Below the pieces are notes generated by a model that saw nothing but the letters and a program-made list of their open reading frames with translations, did no database searches and was not told the DNA's origin. Both the position numbers and the translations under genes were made by a program. Positions 43,817 to 51,225 of a stretch of 64,000 bases of DNA are shown here, one piece after another. This DNA comes from Kitasatospora sp. MMS16-BH015 (GTDB lineage: Bacteria > Actinomycetota > Actinomycetes > Streptomycetales > Streptomycetaceae). The first letter of the stretch is position 1, and each line of letters begins with the position of its first letter. The stretch is from NCBI RefSeq assembly GCF_002943525.1, contig NZ_CP025394.1, positions 806,001 to 870,000 of the forward strand. The letters run 5' to 3'.

Positions 43817-45061
43817 TCAGCTCTCCTCGCCCTCCCAGCGCGCGGCCCGCAGCGAGCGGCTGAGCGTCACCGGGACGAGGCAGCCGGCCAGCAGCACCGC
43901 GTAGAGCACCAGCACGGCGGAGGGCGAGAGGTGGTCGAGCAGCAGACCGCTGCTCATCATCCCGGCCGGCATGCCCATCATGAACGCGGTGATGGTCGCG
44001 GCGACCACCCGGCCGCGCACCTCGTCCGGCACCCGCTGGAAGATCAGCACGTCCACCATCACCTTCAGCGCCGGGATGCCGAGCGCCGAGACCAGCAGGG
44101 ACAGGAAGACCGCCACCGGGCCGCCCGGCAGCAGCGGCCCGAGCAGGCAGGGCACCAGCACCCAGCTCGTCGCGAGCAGCAGCTTGCCGGGGCCCATCAA
44201 CCCGTGCAGCCGGGTCACCAGGAACGCGCCGAGGATGCCGCCGACCGCCTCCCCGGAGAGGGCCAGGCCGATCCCGCCGCTGCTGGTGCCGCCGTCGCGC
44301 ATCAGCACGATCACCGGCAGCAGCACCGCGGCGGCGACGATGTTGATCGCCATCGAGATCAGCAGGGTGGAGCGGAGCAGCGGGGCCGCGGCGATCAGCC
44401 GGAAGCCGTCCAGCGCACCGCCGCGCTCGCGCGTGGTGGCCGTGCCGGGCCGGCCGTCGAACCGCACGGCGCAGGCGGCCAGGAAGGAGAGCAGCGAGCC
44501 GAGCGCGGTGCCGACGAACGGGGTGATCCGGCCCACCGAGAGCAGCCAGCCGGCCAGCGGCGGGCCGAGCAGCCCGGCACCACTGGACCGTGCCTCGTCC
44601 TGGGAGAGCGCGAGGCGCAGCTGCTCCGGGGGCACCACCGAGCGGAGCGCGATCATCCGGACCGGCCCGCCGTAGGCGATCGCCCCGCCGACCGAGATGC
44701 CGGCCAGCAGGGTGTGCCAGACCGTCAGGTGGCCGAGCGCCAGCGCCGTCACCACCGAGAGCGTCACGCAGAACCGGAAGCCGTCGGCCGCCATCAGGAT
44801 GTGCCGCCGGTTGCGCCGGTCGGCGACCACCCCGCCGTGCACCCCGAGCACCACCGTGGTGGCCAGCTGCGCGGTGCTGAACGCCCCGGCCACGGTGGCC
44901 GATCCGGTCATCGCGAGCAGCATCAGCGGGTACGCCGTGTCGGCGATCCGCGCCCCGAGCATCGAGGAGGCCGCCCCTCCCCAGAGCACCTGGAACCGCC
45001 AGTTCCGCCGCAGCGGCACCAGCTCCTCCGCCGCGCCCCGCTCCACCCCGACCGCAGTCAC
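43817..45061 (-). CDS. MFS transporter (drug/natural-product exporter type)
   Basis: 414 residues. GTG 45061 is chosen because GGGGAGG stands about 6 nt upstream. About ten to twelve hydrophobic helices; motif A-like loop GGVVADRRNRRHIL between helices 2 and 3, and DEVRGRVVAATITAF in the second half, as in the enterobactin-exporter-like MFS_3 group. It is likely to export the cluster product or confer self-resistance. It is divergent from an ArsR-type regulator across a perfect palindrome, so it is probably repressed until product or precursor is present. Confidence 0.87.
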   Translation of the reverse strand: MTAVGVERGAAEELVPLRRNWRFQVLWGGAASSMLGARIADTAYPLMLLAMTGSATVAGAFSTAQLATTVVLGVHGGVVADRRNRRHILMAADGFRFCVTLSVVTALALGHLTVWHTLLAGISVGGAIAYGGPVRMIALRSVVPPEQLRLALSQDEARSSGAGLLGPPLAGWLLSVGRITPFVGTALGSLLSFLAACAVRFDGRPGTATTRERGGALDGFRLIAAAPLLRSTLLISMAINIVAAAVLLPVIVLMRDGGTSSGGIGLALSGEAVGGILGAFLVTRLHGLMGPGKLLLATSWVLVPCLLGPLLPGGPVAVFLSLLVSALGIPALKVMVDVLIFQRVPDEVRGRVVAATITAFMMGMPAGMMSSGLLLDHLSPSAVLVLYAVLLAGCLVPVTLSRSLRAARWEGEES

Positions 45062-45092
45062 CCGCTGCCTCCCCAATCGTTCACGTCAATCG

Positions 45093-45118
45093 CACCATTC
45101 ACGCTTTCGTGAATGGTG
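45093..45118. promoter_or_regulatory. Palindromic operator between MFS and ArsR-type genes
   Basis: CACCATTCACG (45093-45103) and CGTGAATGGTG (45108-45118) are perfectly symmetric around CTTT. The site overlaps a possible -35 (TTCACG) and is followed by CAGAAT at 45120-45125, a possible -10 of a leaderless regulator message starting at 45131. It is the likely binding site for the winged-helix regulator, controlling both genes. Confidence 0.65.
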
Positions 45119-45130
45119 GCAGAATCGAGA

Positions 45131-45832
45131 ATGTTTGCACAAGAGTTGAAGCTGTGGCTCAATGGCCCGATGGACCACCCCACCCCGCCCGCACCGGGCA
45201 TCCCGGGCGCCCCTGGCGCACCGGGCGTCTCGGCCCTCCCGGCGGGAGAGCGCGAGGTCGCCGACGTCGAGACGCTCAAGGCGCTCGCCGATCCGCTCCG
45301 CCTGGCGATCCTGCGCGTCCTCACCGGGGCCGGCCCCGAGCCGCTCGCCGTCAAGGAGATCGCGGCCGCCCTCGGCGAGGCCCCCTCCAAGCTGTACCGC
45401 CACATCCGGCAATTGGAGCAGACCGGGCTGATCACGGTGGCCGCCACCCGGCTGGTCTCCGGCATCCTGGAGAGCCGGTACCTGGCCGCCCAGCGCTCGC
45501 TCCGGCTCTCCCGCGAGTTCCTCGGCCCCTCGGCCGAGCACCCCGAGGCGCTGGACGCGCTGCTCGCCGCGATCGACGCCCACCGGGCCGAGTTCCGCGC
45601 CGCCGCCCTGGCCGGCCGGATCGACCTCGGCTCGCCGGCCGCCGAGACCGCCGGGCCGACCAGCGCCTTCGCCCACGCCACGCTCAGGCTCGCGCCCGAC
45701 CGGCAGCTGGAGCTGACCCGCCGACTCCGCTCCGTCCTGGCGGAGTTCCGGGCCGAGGAGGAGAGCACGAGCCCGGACGCGGTGGAGGTCACCCTGTTCA
45801 GCCTCCTCTACGCGGCCCGGGCGAAGGACTGA
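45131..45832 (+). CDS. ArsR-like winged-helix regulator
   Basis: About 233 residues from ATG 45131 (an alternative ATG is 45170; neither has a clear ribosome site and the message may be leaderless). The winged-helix domain is VETLKALADPLRLAILRVLT, then VKEIAAALGEAPSKLYRHIR and LEQTGLITVAATR, as in the HTH_20/ArsR-like group. A C-terminal ligand or dimer region (DRQLELTRRLRSVLAEFRAE) follows. It diverges from the MFS exporter with a shared palindrome, suggesting a local repressor of export. Its 3' end overlaps the convergent PPTase gene by 25 bp. Confidence 0.8.
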   Translation: MFAQELKLWLNGPMDHPTPPAPGIPGAPGAPGVSALPAGEREVADVETLKALADPLRLAILRVLTGAGPEPLAVKEIAAALGEAPSKLYRHIRQLEQTGLITVAATRLVSGILESRYLAAQRSLRLSREFLGPSAEHPEALDALLAAIDAHRAEFRAAALAGRIDLGSPAAETAGPTSAFAHATLRLAPDRQLELTRRLRSVLAEFRAEEESTSPDAVEVTLFSLLYAARAKD

Positions 45833-46425
45833 CGGACCGTCACTTCACTCTCGTCCTCGGTCACCAGGGACGCCGTGAGGCCGGTCGGAGCCGCCAGCGG
45901 ACGGGCCGACCAGCCGGCGCTCTCCGGCGGCAGCGCGCCGCCCAGGCCGAGGCCGGCCGCCTTCAGGGTGGCCTCGTACCGGGTCCAGGCCCGTAGGAAG
46001 ACGGCCTCCCGCCGCTCGGGCGCCGACTGCTCCAGCGCCAGCGCGGGCAGGAACCGCCGTGCCACGGCGTTCAGTTCGCGACCCTGGCCGGCCAGCTCCA
46101 GGTCCACCCCGAGCACGGGGCCGGCCCCCACCGCGAGCACCGCCCACTCCCCCGCCGCCGAGACCGAGAACGCGGGCGCCCCGGGGACTTCGGGACGCCC
46201 GGCCGGCCCGTGGCGGAAGACCAACTCGGCCGGAGCGGCCCCGGTGTAGCCCGCCAGCACGGACCTCAGGGCACCCCGCCGGCGGCGGAAGGCGGCCCGG
46301 ACGGCTGGTTCGGTGATCCGCCCGGCCCGGGCCAGCTCCGCCGCCGAGAGGGCGGCCGAGCCGAGCCAGTGCGAGCCGGGGGCGATCCACCAGAGGTCGA
46401 CCGTGCCGGGCGGGGGTGGCCGCAC
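45808..46425 (-). CDS. 4'-phosphopantetheinyl transferase (Sfp-type)
   Basis: 205 residues. The Sfp-type signatures are GVDLEL (metal-binding Asp/Glu) and the downstream helix FLRAWTRYEATLKAAGLG, equal to the (W)xxKEAxxK motif with Tyr for the first Lys. FSVSAAGEWAVLAV corresponds to the FNxSHs substrate motif, with His replaced. It converts apo carrier domains of the cluster to holo form. The GTG at 46425 is 1 nt after the stop of the FkbH-type gene, so they are coupled. The replaced His is unusual but seen in diverged members. Confidence 0.82.
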   Translation of the reverse strand: MRPPPPGTVDLWWIAPGSHWLGSAALSAAELARAGRITEPAVRAAFRRRRGALRSVLAGYTGAAPAELVFRHGPAGRPEVPGAPAFSVSAAGEWAVLAVGAGPVLGVDLELAGQGRELNAVARRFLPALALEQSAPERREAVFLRAWTRYEATLKAAGLGLGGALPPESAGWSARPLAAPTGLTASLVTEDESEVTVRQSFARAA

Positions 46426-46426
46426 C

Positions 46427-47503
46427 TCAGAGCTCCGACCGGAGTTCCAGGTGCGCGGGCACCGTCGGCGCCTTCTCCCCCCGGTGCTCCAGCACGATCA
46501 GTCCGTCCTCCTCCCGGACGGTGCGGAAGCCCGCGAACCGGTACGCCACCTGCATCGGCCGGTTGCGGTCGGTGGGCACGAACTCGCCCTGCAGGCGCAC
46601 CCCTTCGGCCATCGCCCGGGCGATCACGTGCTGGAGCAGCACGGTGCCGGTGCCCCGGGACATCACCCGGCAGGAGACCAGCAGCAGCTTGAGCGTCCAG
46701 AGCCCGGCCGCCCGCTCGATCAGCACCAGGCCGATGGTGCCGTAGTCGCCGAACCGGTCGGCCAGCTCGGCCACCAGCAGCAGGTGGCTCTCGGACTCCC
46801 GCAGCTGGTCCAGCTCGGCGGCCGAGTAGGTGTACCCGGTCGCGTTCAACTGGTGGGTCCGGACAGTGAGTTCCTCGGCCCGGGCGAGGTCGCCGGGCCG
46901 GGCGTGCCGGACGGTGAGCCGCAGGCCCAGGGTGGCCAGGAACTCCTCGGGGGTGCCGGTGTGCTCCTGCTCGGCGTCGGTCCGCCGCAGGTCGGTCCGG
47001 TACTGCTGCCGCCGCCAGGAGCCGTCCGGCGCCCCGGGGGCGGCGGCCAGGTCGGGCCGGCCCAGCAGGTCGGCGGGCTCCGTGTACTCGGCGGTGCGCA
47101 CCTGCGGGTGGGCGCGGCCCACCTCGGCCTGCTCGAACGGGTCGTCGTCGAGGAAGAGGAAGCTGTCCAGGCCCAGGTTGAGCGCCTCGGCGATCCGTTG
47201 CACGGAGGCCGACTTGGCGCCCCACCCGATCTGCGGCAGCAGGAAGTACTCGGCCAGCCCGAGCTCGGCCAGCCGCGCCAGCGCGGTCGCCTCGTCGTTC
47301 CGGCTGGCCACCGACTGCACCACCCCGCGCGCGTCCAACTCCCGGACGGCCTCGGCCACCCCCGCCCGCAGCGGCACCGCGCCGTCCTCCAGCAGCACCC
47401 CGTCCCAGACCGTCCGGTCCAGGTCCCAGACCACCACCTTGACCCGCTTCACGCCGTCCGCCGCCACCGCTGCCGCCCTCCCCTTCGCCTTCTCGTCCCT
47501 CAT
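46427..47503 (-). CDS. FkbH-type HAD-IIIC protein (glyceryl-ACP loading)
   Basis: 358 residues from ATG 47503 (GGAG 6 nt upstream); a GTG at 47542 overlapping the dehydrogenase stop (GTGA) is an equally plausible start. The HAD motif VVVWDLDRTVWDG (DxDxT) near residue 25, ASRNDEATAL, FLDDDPFEQAEV, then a GNAT-like C-terminal half (LTVRTHQLNATGYTYS, VSCRVMSRGTGTVLL). FkbH proteins take 1,3-bisphosphoglycerate, dephosphorylate it and load a glyceryl unit on a discrete ACP, on the way to methoxy- or hydroxymalonyl-ACP, or tetronate-type units. The partner ACP and acyl-CoA dehydrogenase genes are directly upstream. Confidence 0.85.
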   Translation of the reverse strand: MRDEKAKGRAAAVAADGVKRVKVVVWDLDRTVWDGVLLEDGAVPLRAGVAEAVRELDARGVVQSVASRNDEATALARLAELGLAEYFLLPQIGWGAKSASVQRIAEALNLGLDSFLFLDDDPFEQAEVGRAHPQVRTAEYTEPADLLGRPDLAAAPGAPDGSWRRQQYRTDLRRTDAEQEHTGTPEEFLATLGLRLTVRHARPGDLARAEELTVRTHQLNATGYTYSAAELDQLRESESHLLLVAELADRFGDYGTIGLVLIERAAGLWTLKLLLVSCRVMSRGTGTVLLQHVIARAMAEGVRLQGEFVPTDRNRPMQVAYRFAGFRTVREEDGLIVLEHRGEKAPTVPAHLELRSEL

Positions 47504-47538
47504 CGCCGCTCCGTGCTCGGTCACCGCTTCGTCGGCCG

Positions 47539-48672
47539 TCACCTCAAGCCACCGCCGGCGCCCGCGTGGCCGAACCGGCCGATCGTCGTCTGACTGATCT
47601 CGTTGCTGCCCTCGATCACTTCCATCACCTTGGCATCCCGGAAGTACCGGGCCACCGGGCTCTCCGCCGAGCAGCCGAGCGCGCCGAGCACCTGGACGGC
47701 GTCCCGGGCGGCGTTCCCGGCCGCCACCGAGGCGAAGTACTTGGCTTCGGTGGCGGCCATCGGGGCGTCCGGGCTGCCCGCGCCGATCAGCTCGCCCGCC
47801 CGCAGCGTGAGCAGCCGGCCGGCCCGGGCGGCCACCACCATGTCGGCGAGCATCCGCTGCACCAGCTGGTGGGCGATCACCCCGCGCTCGGCCGCGTGCG
47901 CGGCCGCGGCCTCCAGGCAGCCCTGGACGATGCCGATCGAGCCGGCCGCCACGCTGTACCGGCCGAGGGTGAGCGAGGAGACCGTCAGGTACGGGTGCGC
48001 CCGGCCCTCCGGGCCGACCAGCGCCTCGGCGGGCAGCCGGCAGCCCTCGAAGCACAGTTCGGCGAGCATCGCGCCCCGGGTGCCGAGCATGCCGGTGATC
48101 GGCGCCACCGTCAGCCCGGGGGTGTCCCGCTCCACCAGCAGGGCCGAGACACCACGCTGCGTCCTGGCGAACACCAGGTAGAGATCGGCCAGTTGGCCGA
48201 AGCTGATCCACTTCTTGGTGCCGGTCAGCTCCCAACCCCCCTCCACCGCCTCCGCGGTGGCGGTCACGGCCGCCGCGTCACTGCCCGCCCCGGGCTCGCT
48301 CAGCGCGAAGGCGGCCAGCCGCTCCCCCGAGGCCAGCCGGGGCAGCCAGTGCTCCCGCTGCCCGGCGCTGCCCCAGCGGCGGATCGTGTCGGCCACCATG
48401 TCGTGCACGGTGAGCAGGCTCCGGGTGGCCGAGCAGGCCCGCCCGAGCTCCTCGTGCAGCAGCCCGTAGGCAAGCGGGTCGAGCGCCTGGCCGCCGTACC
48501 GCTCGGGCAGCAGCGGCGCCAGGCACCCCTCGACGGCCAGCTTCTCGAACAGCACGCGGTCCACGCGCTCGGTGCGGTCGTGCTCGGCGGCCAGCGGGGC
48601 CACCAGCTCCTCGGCCAGCCGCCGGTAGGTCGACTGCCGCTCCGCCAGGGCGGGTTCGGGTGTCAGGCGCAC
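47539..48672 (-). CDS. Acyl-CoA dehydrogenase-family flavoprotein (FkbI-like)
   Basis: 377 residues with full acyl-CoA dehydrogenase architecture: ALSEPGAGSDAAAVTATAE (FAD/substrate), KKWISFGQLADLYLVFART, LGRYSVAAGSIGIVQGCLEA, VQVLGALGCS and C-terminal VMEVIEGSNEISQTTIGR, in which the Glu of the EGSNE motif matches the position of the catalytic base. In FkbI and ZmaE-type systems such enzymes oxidise an ACP-bound three-carbon unit. GTG 48672 is 3 nt after the ACP stop. The operon order ACP, dehydrogenase, FkbH supports an ACP-bound substrate rather than a CoA ester. Confidence 0.85.
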   Translation of the reverse strand: MRLTPEPALAERQSTYRRLAEELVAPLAAEHDRTERVDRVLFEKLAVEGCLAPLLPERYGGQALDPLAYGLLHEELGRACSATRSLLTVHDMVADTIRRWGSAGQREHWLPRLASGERLAAFALSEPGAGSDAAAVTATAEAVEGGWELTGTKKWISFGQLADLYLVFARTQRGVSALLVERDTPGLTVAPITGMLGTRGAMLAELCFEGCRLPAEALVGPEGRAHPYLTVSSLTLGRYSVAAGSIGIVQGCLEAAAAHAAERGVIAHQLVQRMLADMVVAARAGRLLTLRAGELIGAGSPDAPMAATEAKYFASVAAGNAARDAVQVLGALGCSAESPVARYFRDAKVMEVIEGSNEISQTTIGRFGHAGAGGGLR

Positions 48673-48675
48673 GGC

Positions 48676-48942
48676 TTACCGTGCCCCGCCGCTTGCGGTC
48701 TTCGCGCTCACGAAGGCCGTCACCGCGTCCACCGAGCTGAAGTGGGCCAGCTCCAGCTCGTCGTTCTCCACCGTGATGCCGAACCGCTCCTCGACGAAGG
48801 TCACCAGCTGGGCGGCGAACAGGGAGTTGACCAGCCCGGCCGCGAAGATGTCCTCGTCGTCGGCGAGTTGGCGGGCCAGGCTGCTGCTGAGGTACGCGCG
48901 GGTGCGCTCACGGATCTCGTCCGGGCCGAGCACGGTGGTCAT
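48676..48942 (-). CDS. Discrete acyl carrier protein (FkbJ-like)
   Basis: 88 residues from ATG 48942 (AAGCAGG upstream). DEDIFAAGLVNSLFAAQLVT contains the phosphopantetheine Ser in GLVNSLF, the variant seen in FkbJ/ZmaD-type ACPs rather than the DSL of fatty-acid ACP. The helix-rich acidic C terminus is typical. It is likely to carry the glyceryl-derived unit made by the FkbH-type protein, and is also a candidate partner for the carrier-less Ser adenylation domain of the large synthase. Confidence 0.85.
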   Translation of the reverse strand: MTTVLGPDEIRERTRAYLSSSLARQLADDEDIFAAGLVNSLFAAQLVTFVEERFGITVENDELELAHFSSVDAVTAFVSAKTASGGAR

Positions 48943-49016
48943 GGGGGCCTGCTTTCGGGTCACTGGGGTGATCGGTCGCTGGGTCGGGTCTCGGAGTCAG
49001 GAGGTCGGTCTCCGGG

Positions 49017-49787
49017 TCACTCGGTCAGTGTGGCGGCGATGCCGGTGAGCACGACCCCGGGCTGCTCGAACAGGTAGAAGTGGCCGCCGGGGTGCACCGT
49101 GATGGTCAGGTCGGGGCCCTCGTACTCGGCCCACTCCTCCAGCTCGGCCGGGCTCACCACCGGGTCGGCCCGGCCACCGAGCACGTGCAGCGGGAAGGGC
49201 AGCGGCCGCGGGGCCGGCCAGACGTGCCGCTCGACCAGCCCGAGGTCGGACCGGATGGTGGCCAGCACCCGGCCGACGTACTCGGTGTGCCGCAGCAGCT
49301 CCGCCGGCAGGCCGCCGGTGGCCCGCAGCCAGGCGGTCAACTCGGCGTCGGTCTGCGGCCGTTCGCGGGTGGCGGCCAGCTGGGGCGGCCGGGCCGCCGA
49401 GACCAGTACGGCGGCGGGCGCCGGCAGCCCCCGCCGACCTGCCTCCAGCGCGAACTCCAGGGCCAGCAGGGCGCCGAAGCTGTGGCCGAACACCGCGTAG
49501 GGCACCGCGAGTTCACCCGCCAGGGCGTCCAGCAGCCCCGCCACCAGCTCGGCCACCGAGGCGGCGTACGGCAGGCCGGCCCGGGTGCCGTGGCCCGGCA
49601 GCTCCACCGGCACCAGCTCGAACCCGGCGGGCAGCACTGGCCGCCAGGGCGCGAAGGACCCGGCCGAACCGCCCGCGTGCGGCAGGCAGAGCAGCCGCAG
49701 CCGGGGCACGCCGTTCGCCAGCCGGCCCACCACCCAGGGGTTGCCGGTGGCCTCCGGCTGCTCGGCGGGCGCGGTCCGCAGGTTCAT
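49017..49787 (-). CDS. Type II thioesterase (GrsT/SrfAD-like)
   Basis: 256 residues from ATG 49787. RLLCLPHAGGSAGSFAPW, nucleophile GHSFGA, Asp in GGRADPVV, His in HPGGHFYLFE. External thioesterases remove mis-primed or stalled acyl groups from carrier domains of NRPS/PKS lines. It is first gene of the TEII-ACP-dehydrogenase-FkbH-PPTase operon and diverges from the KASIII-like gene. Confidence 0.92.
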   Translation of the reverse strand: MNLRTAPAEQPEATGNPWVVGRLANGVPRLRLLCLPHAGGSAGSFAPWRPVLPAGFELVPVELPGHGTRAGLPYAASVAELVAGLLDALAGELAVPYAVFGHSFGALLALEFALEAGRRGLPAPAAVLVSAARPPQLAATRERPQTDAELTAWLRATGGLPAELLRHTEYVGRVLATIRSDLGLVERHVWPAPRPLPFPLHVLGGRADPVVSPAELEEWAEYEGPDLTITVHPGGHFYLFEQPGVVLTGIAATLTE

Positions 49788-49931
49788 TCGCACGGGTTCT
49801 TTCGATTCGACGGGACGGTATTCGGCAGCCGGGCATTCGTTCGCGCCGCATTCGGTCGGCCGATCCGCCGCTCTGGACGCTCGATTGACCGGCGTGCGAG
49901 GATGGCGGCCGTCCGAGGAGAGGGGTGCATT

Positions 49932-50906
49932 GTGGTCGGAATTTCGGAAATCGTCACGGTCCTGCCGGAGAAAAGCATCGGGTTGGCCGAGGTGGCCGAA
50001 CGGGAGCAGCTGCCCGAGCTCGACCGGGAGATCCTGGCCAGGCTCGGCATCGAGACGGTGGGCGAGGCCGAAGGCCGCCCGGCCACCGAGCTCGCCGCCG
50101 AGGCGGCCCGCCGGCTGGTGGCCGGAGCGCCCGCGCCACCGGCCGCCTTCCTGCTGGTCGGCGGCCGCCACCCAGAGCTGCTCACCGCCTCCGAGGCGAC
50201 CAGGGCGCAGCGCGAGGCCGGGATCAACTCCGGTCTGGCCATGGGTGTTTCGGAGCTCGGCTGCGTCTCGGTCTCGGCCGCCCTGCTGGTCGGCCGCGGG
50301 CTGCTGGCCGCCGATCCGGCGCTCTCCGAGGTGGTGCTGGCCCACGGCAACCGCCCGCCCGGCCCGCGCCGCTACCGCCGCCCGGTCACCGTGAACGGCG
50401 ACGGCGCGATGGCCATGCGCCTCACCCGGGACGGCGCGCTGCGCATTCTCGACCTGACCCTGGAGACCAATGGGGATTACTGGGACCTGTTCAAGGTGGA
50501 ATACCTCGACCGGCCTTTCGCCGAATGGCAGGAGACCTGCTCCGACCCGCGCCGGTACTCCTTCTCGCTCGCCGTGGAGAGCAAGAAGCGATTCGCCAGG
50601 ATGAACGAGGAAATCCTGGGCAGGCAGGGGCTCGGAATGGAGGACGTCGATCATTTCGTCACCCAGAACCTCTCCCTCGGTGCCTTCGATTTCTACGAGC
50701 AGTCCTTCGACGTCTCCCTGGCCCGGGCCTGCCGGGCCAACCTGCGGGCCCACGGCCACGTCGGCTCCACCGACATCGGGCTCAACCTCCGGGCCGGGAT
50801 GGCTTCGGGTGAGTTCCGGGTGGGTGACCTCGTCCTGGTGATGAACAATTCACCGGTCGCCGCCTGGAGCAGCATGCTGATCGAGGTGACCGGCCCGCTG
50901 GGCTGA
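49932..50906 (+). CDS. KASIII-like (thiolase-fold) protein with altered catalytic triad
   Basis: 324 residues from GTG 49932, GAGGAGAGGGG upstream. The thiolase fold is recognisable: [18 protein letters not shown] places Cys111 as the nucleophile. The FabH His box (HQAN) reads TQNL (244-247) and the Asn box (GNTGS) reads GHVGS (275-279), so the decarboxylative His/Asn pair seems absent or moved. It might be an acyltransferase, ester- or amide-forming enzyme, or loader acting on carrier-bound units rather than a condensing enzyme. It is the only biosynthetic gene on the plus strand; its 3' end overlaps the MbtH gene by 57 bp. Confidence 0.75.
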   Translation: MVGISEIVTVLPEKSIGLAEVAEREQLPELDREILARLGIETVGEAEGRPATELAAEAARRLVAGAPAPPAAFLLVGGRHPELLTASEATRAQREAGINSGLAMGVSELGCVSVSAALLVGRGLLAADPALSEVVLAHGNRPPGPRRYRRPVTVNGDGAMAMRLTRDGALRILDLTLETNGDYWDLFKVEYLDRPFAEWQETCSDPRRYSFSLAVESKKRFARMNEEILGRQGLGMEDVDHFVTQNLSLGAFDFYEQSFDVSLARACRANLRAHGHVGSTDIGLNLRAGMASGEFRVGDLVLVMNNSPVAAWSSMLIEVTGPLG

Positions 50907-51155
50907 GCCCGGCAGACCGGCCGCCTCCGCCTGCGCCCGCGCGGCCATCGCGCGGCGCAGGCTCAACGGCCGCATGTCCTGCCAGAGTTCGTCCACATGG
51001 GCCTGGCAGGCCTCGCGCGGGCCGGAGTAGCCGGTGGGCCGCCAGCCGGCGGGCACCTCCCTCACCTCCGGCCAGAGCGCGTACTGCTCCTCCTCGTTGA
51101 CCACGACCTGGAAGTCGCGGCGCGGCGGTACGGTCTCCAACTCTCCACCCTCCAC
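50850..51155 (-). CDS. MbtH-like protein 2
   Basis: About 101 residues. [53 protein letters not shown]: the three-Trp pattern of MbtH. The N terminus lacks the usual NPFD, reading [11 protein letters not shown], so the start (GTG 51155) is uncertain and it is a diverged copy. It follows the 2,602-residue synthase by 70 bp and is probably the chaperone for its Ser adenylation domain. Confidence 0.85.
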   Translation of the reverse strand: MEGGELETVPPRRDFQVVVNEEEQYALWPEVREVPAGWRPTGYSGPREACQAHVDELWQDMRPLSLRRAMAARAQAEAAGLPGSAQRAGHLDQHAAPGGDR

Positions 51156-51225
51156 GGAATCTCGGCCCTGCTCCCGCCCAGTCCTGCACCCGGTCAGCGC
51201 TGCACTCGCCCAGCCCTGCGCCCGC

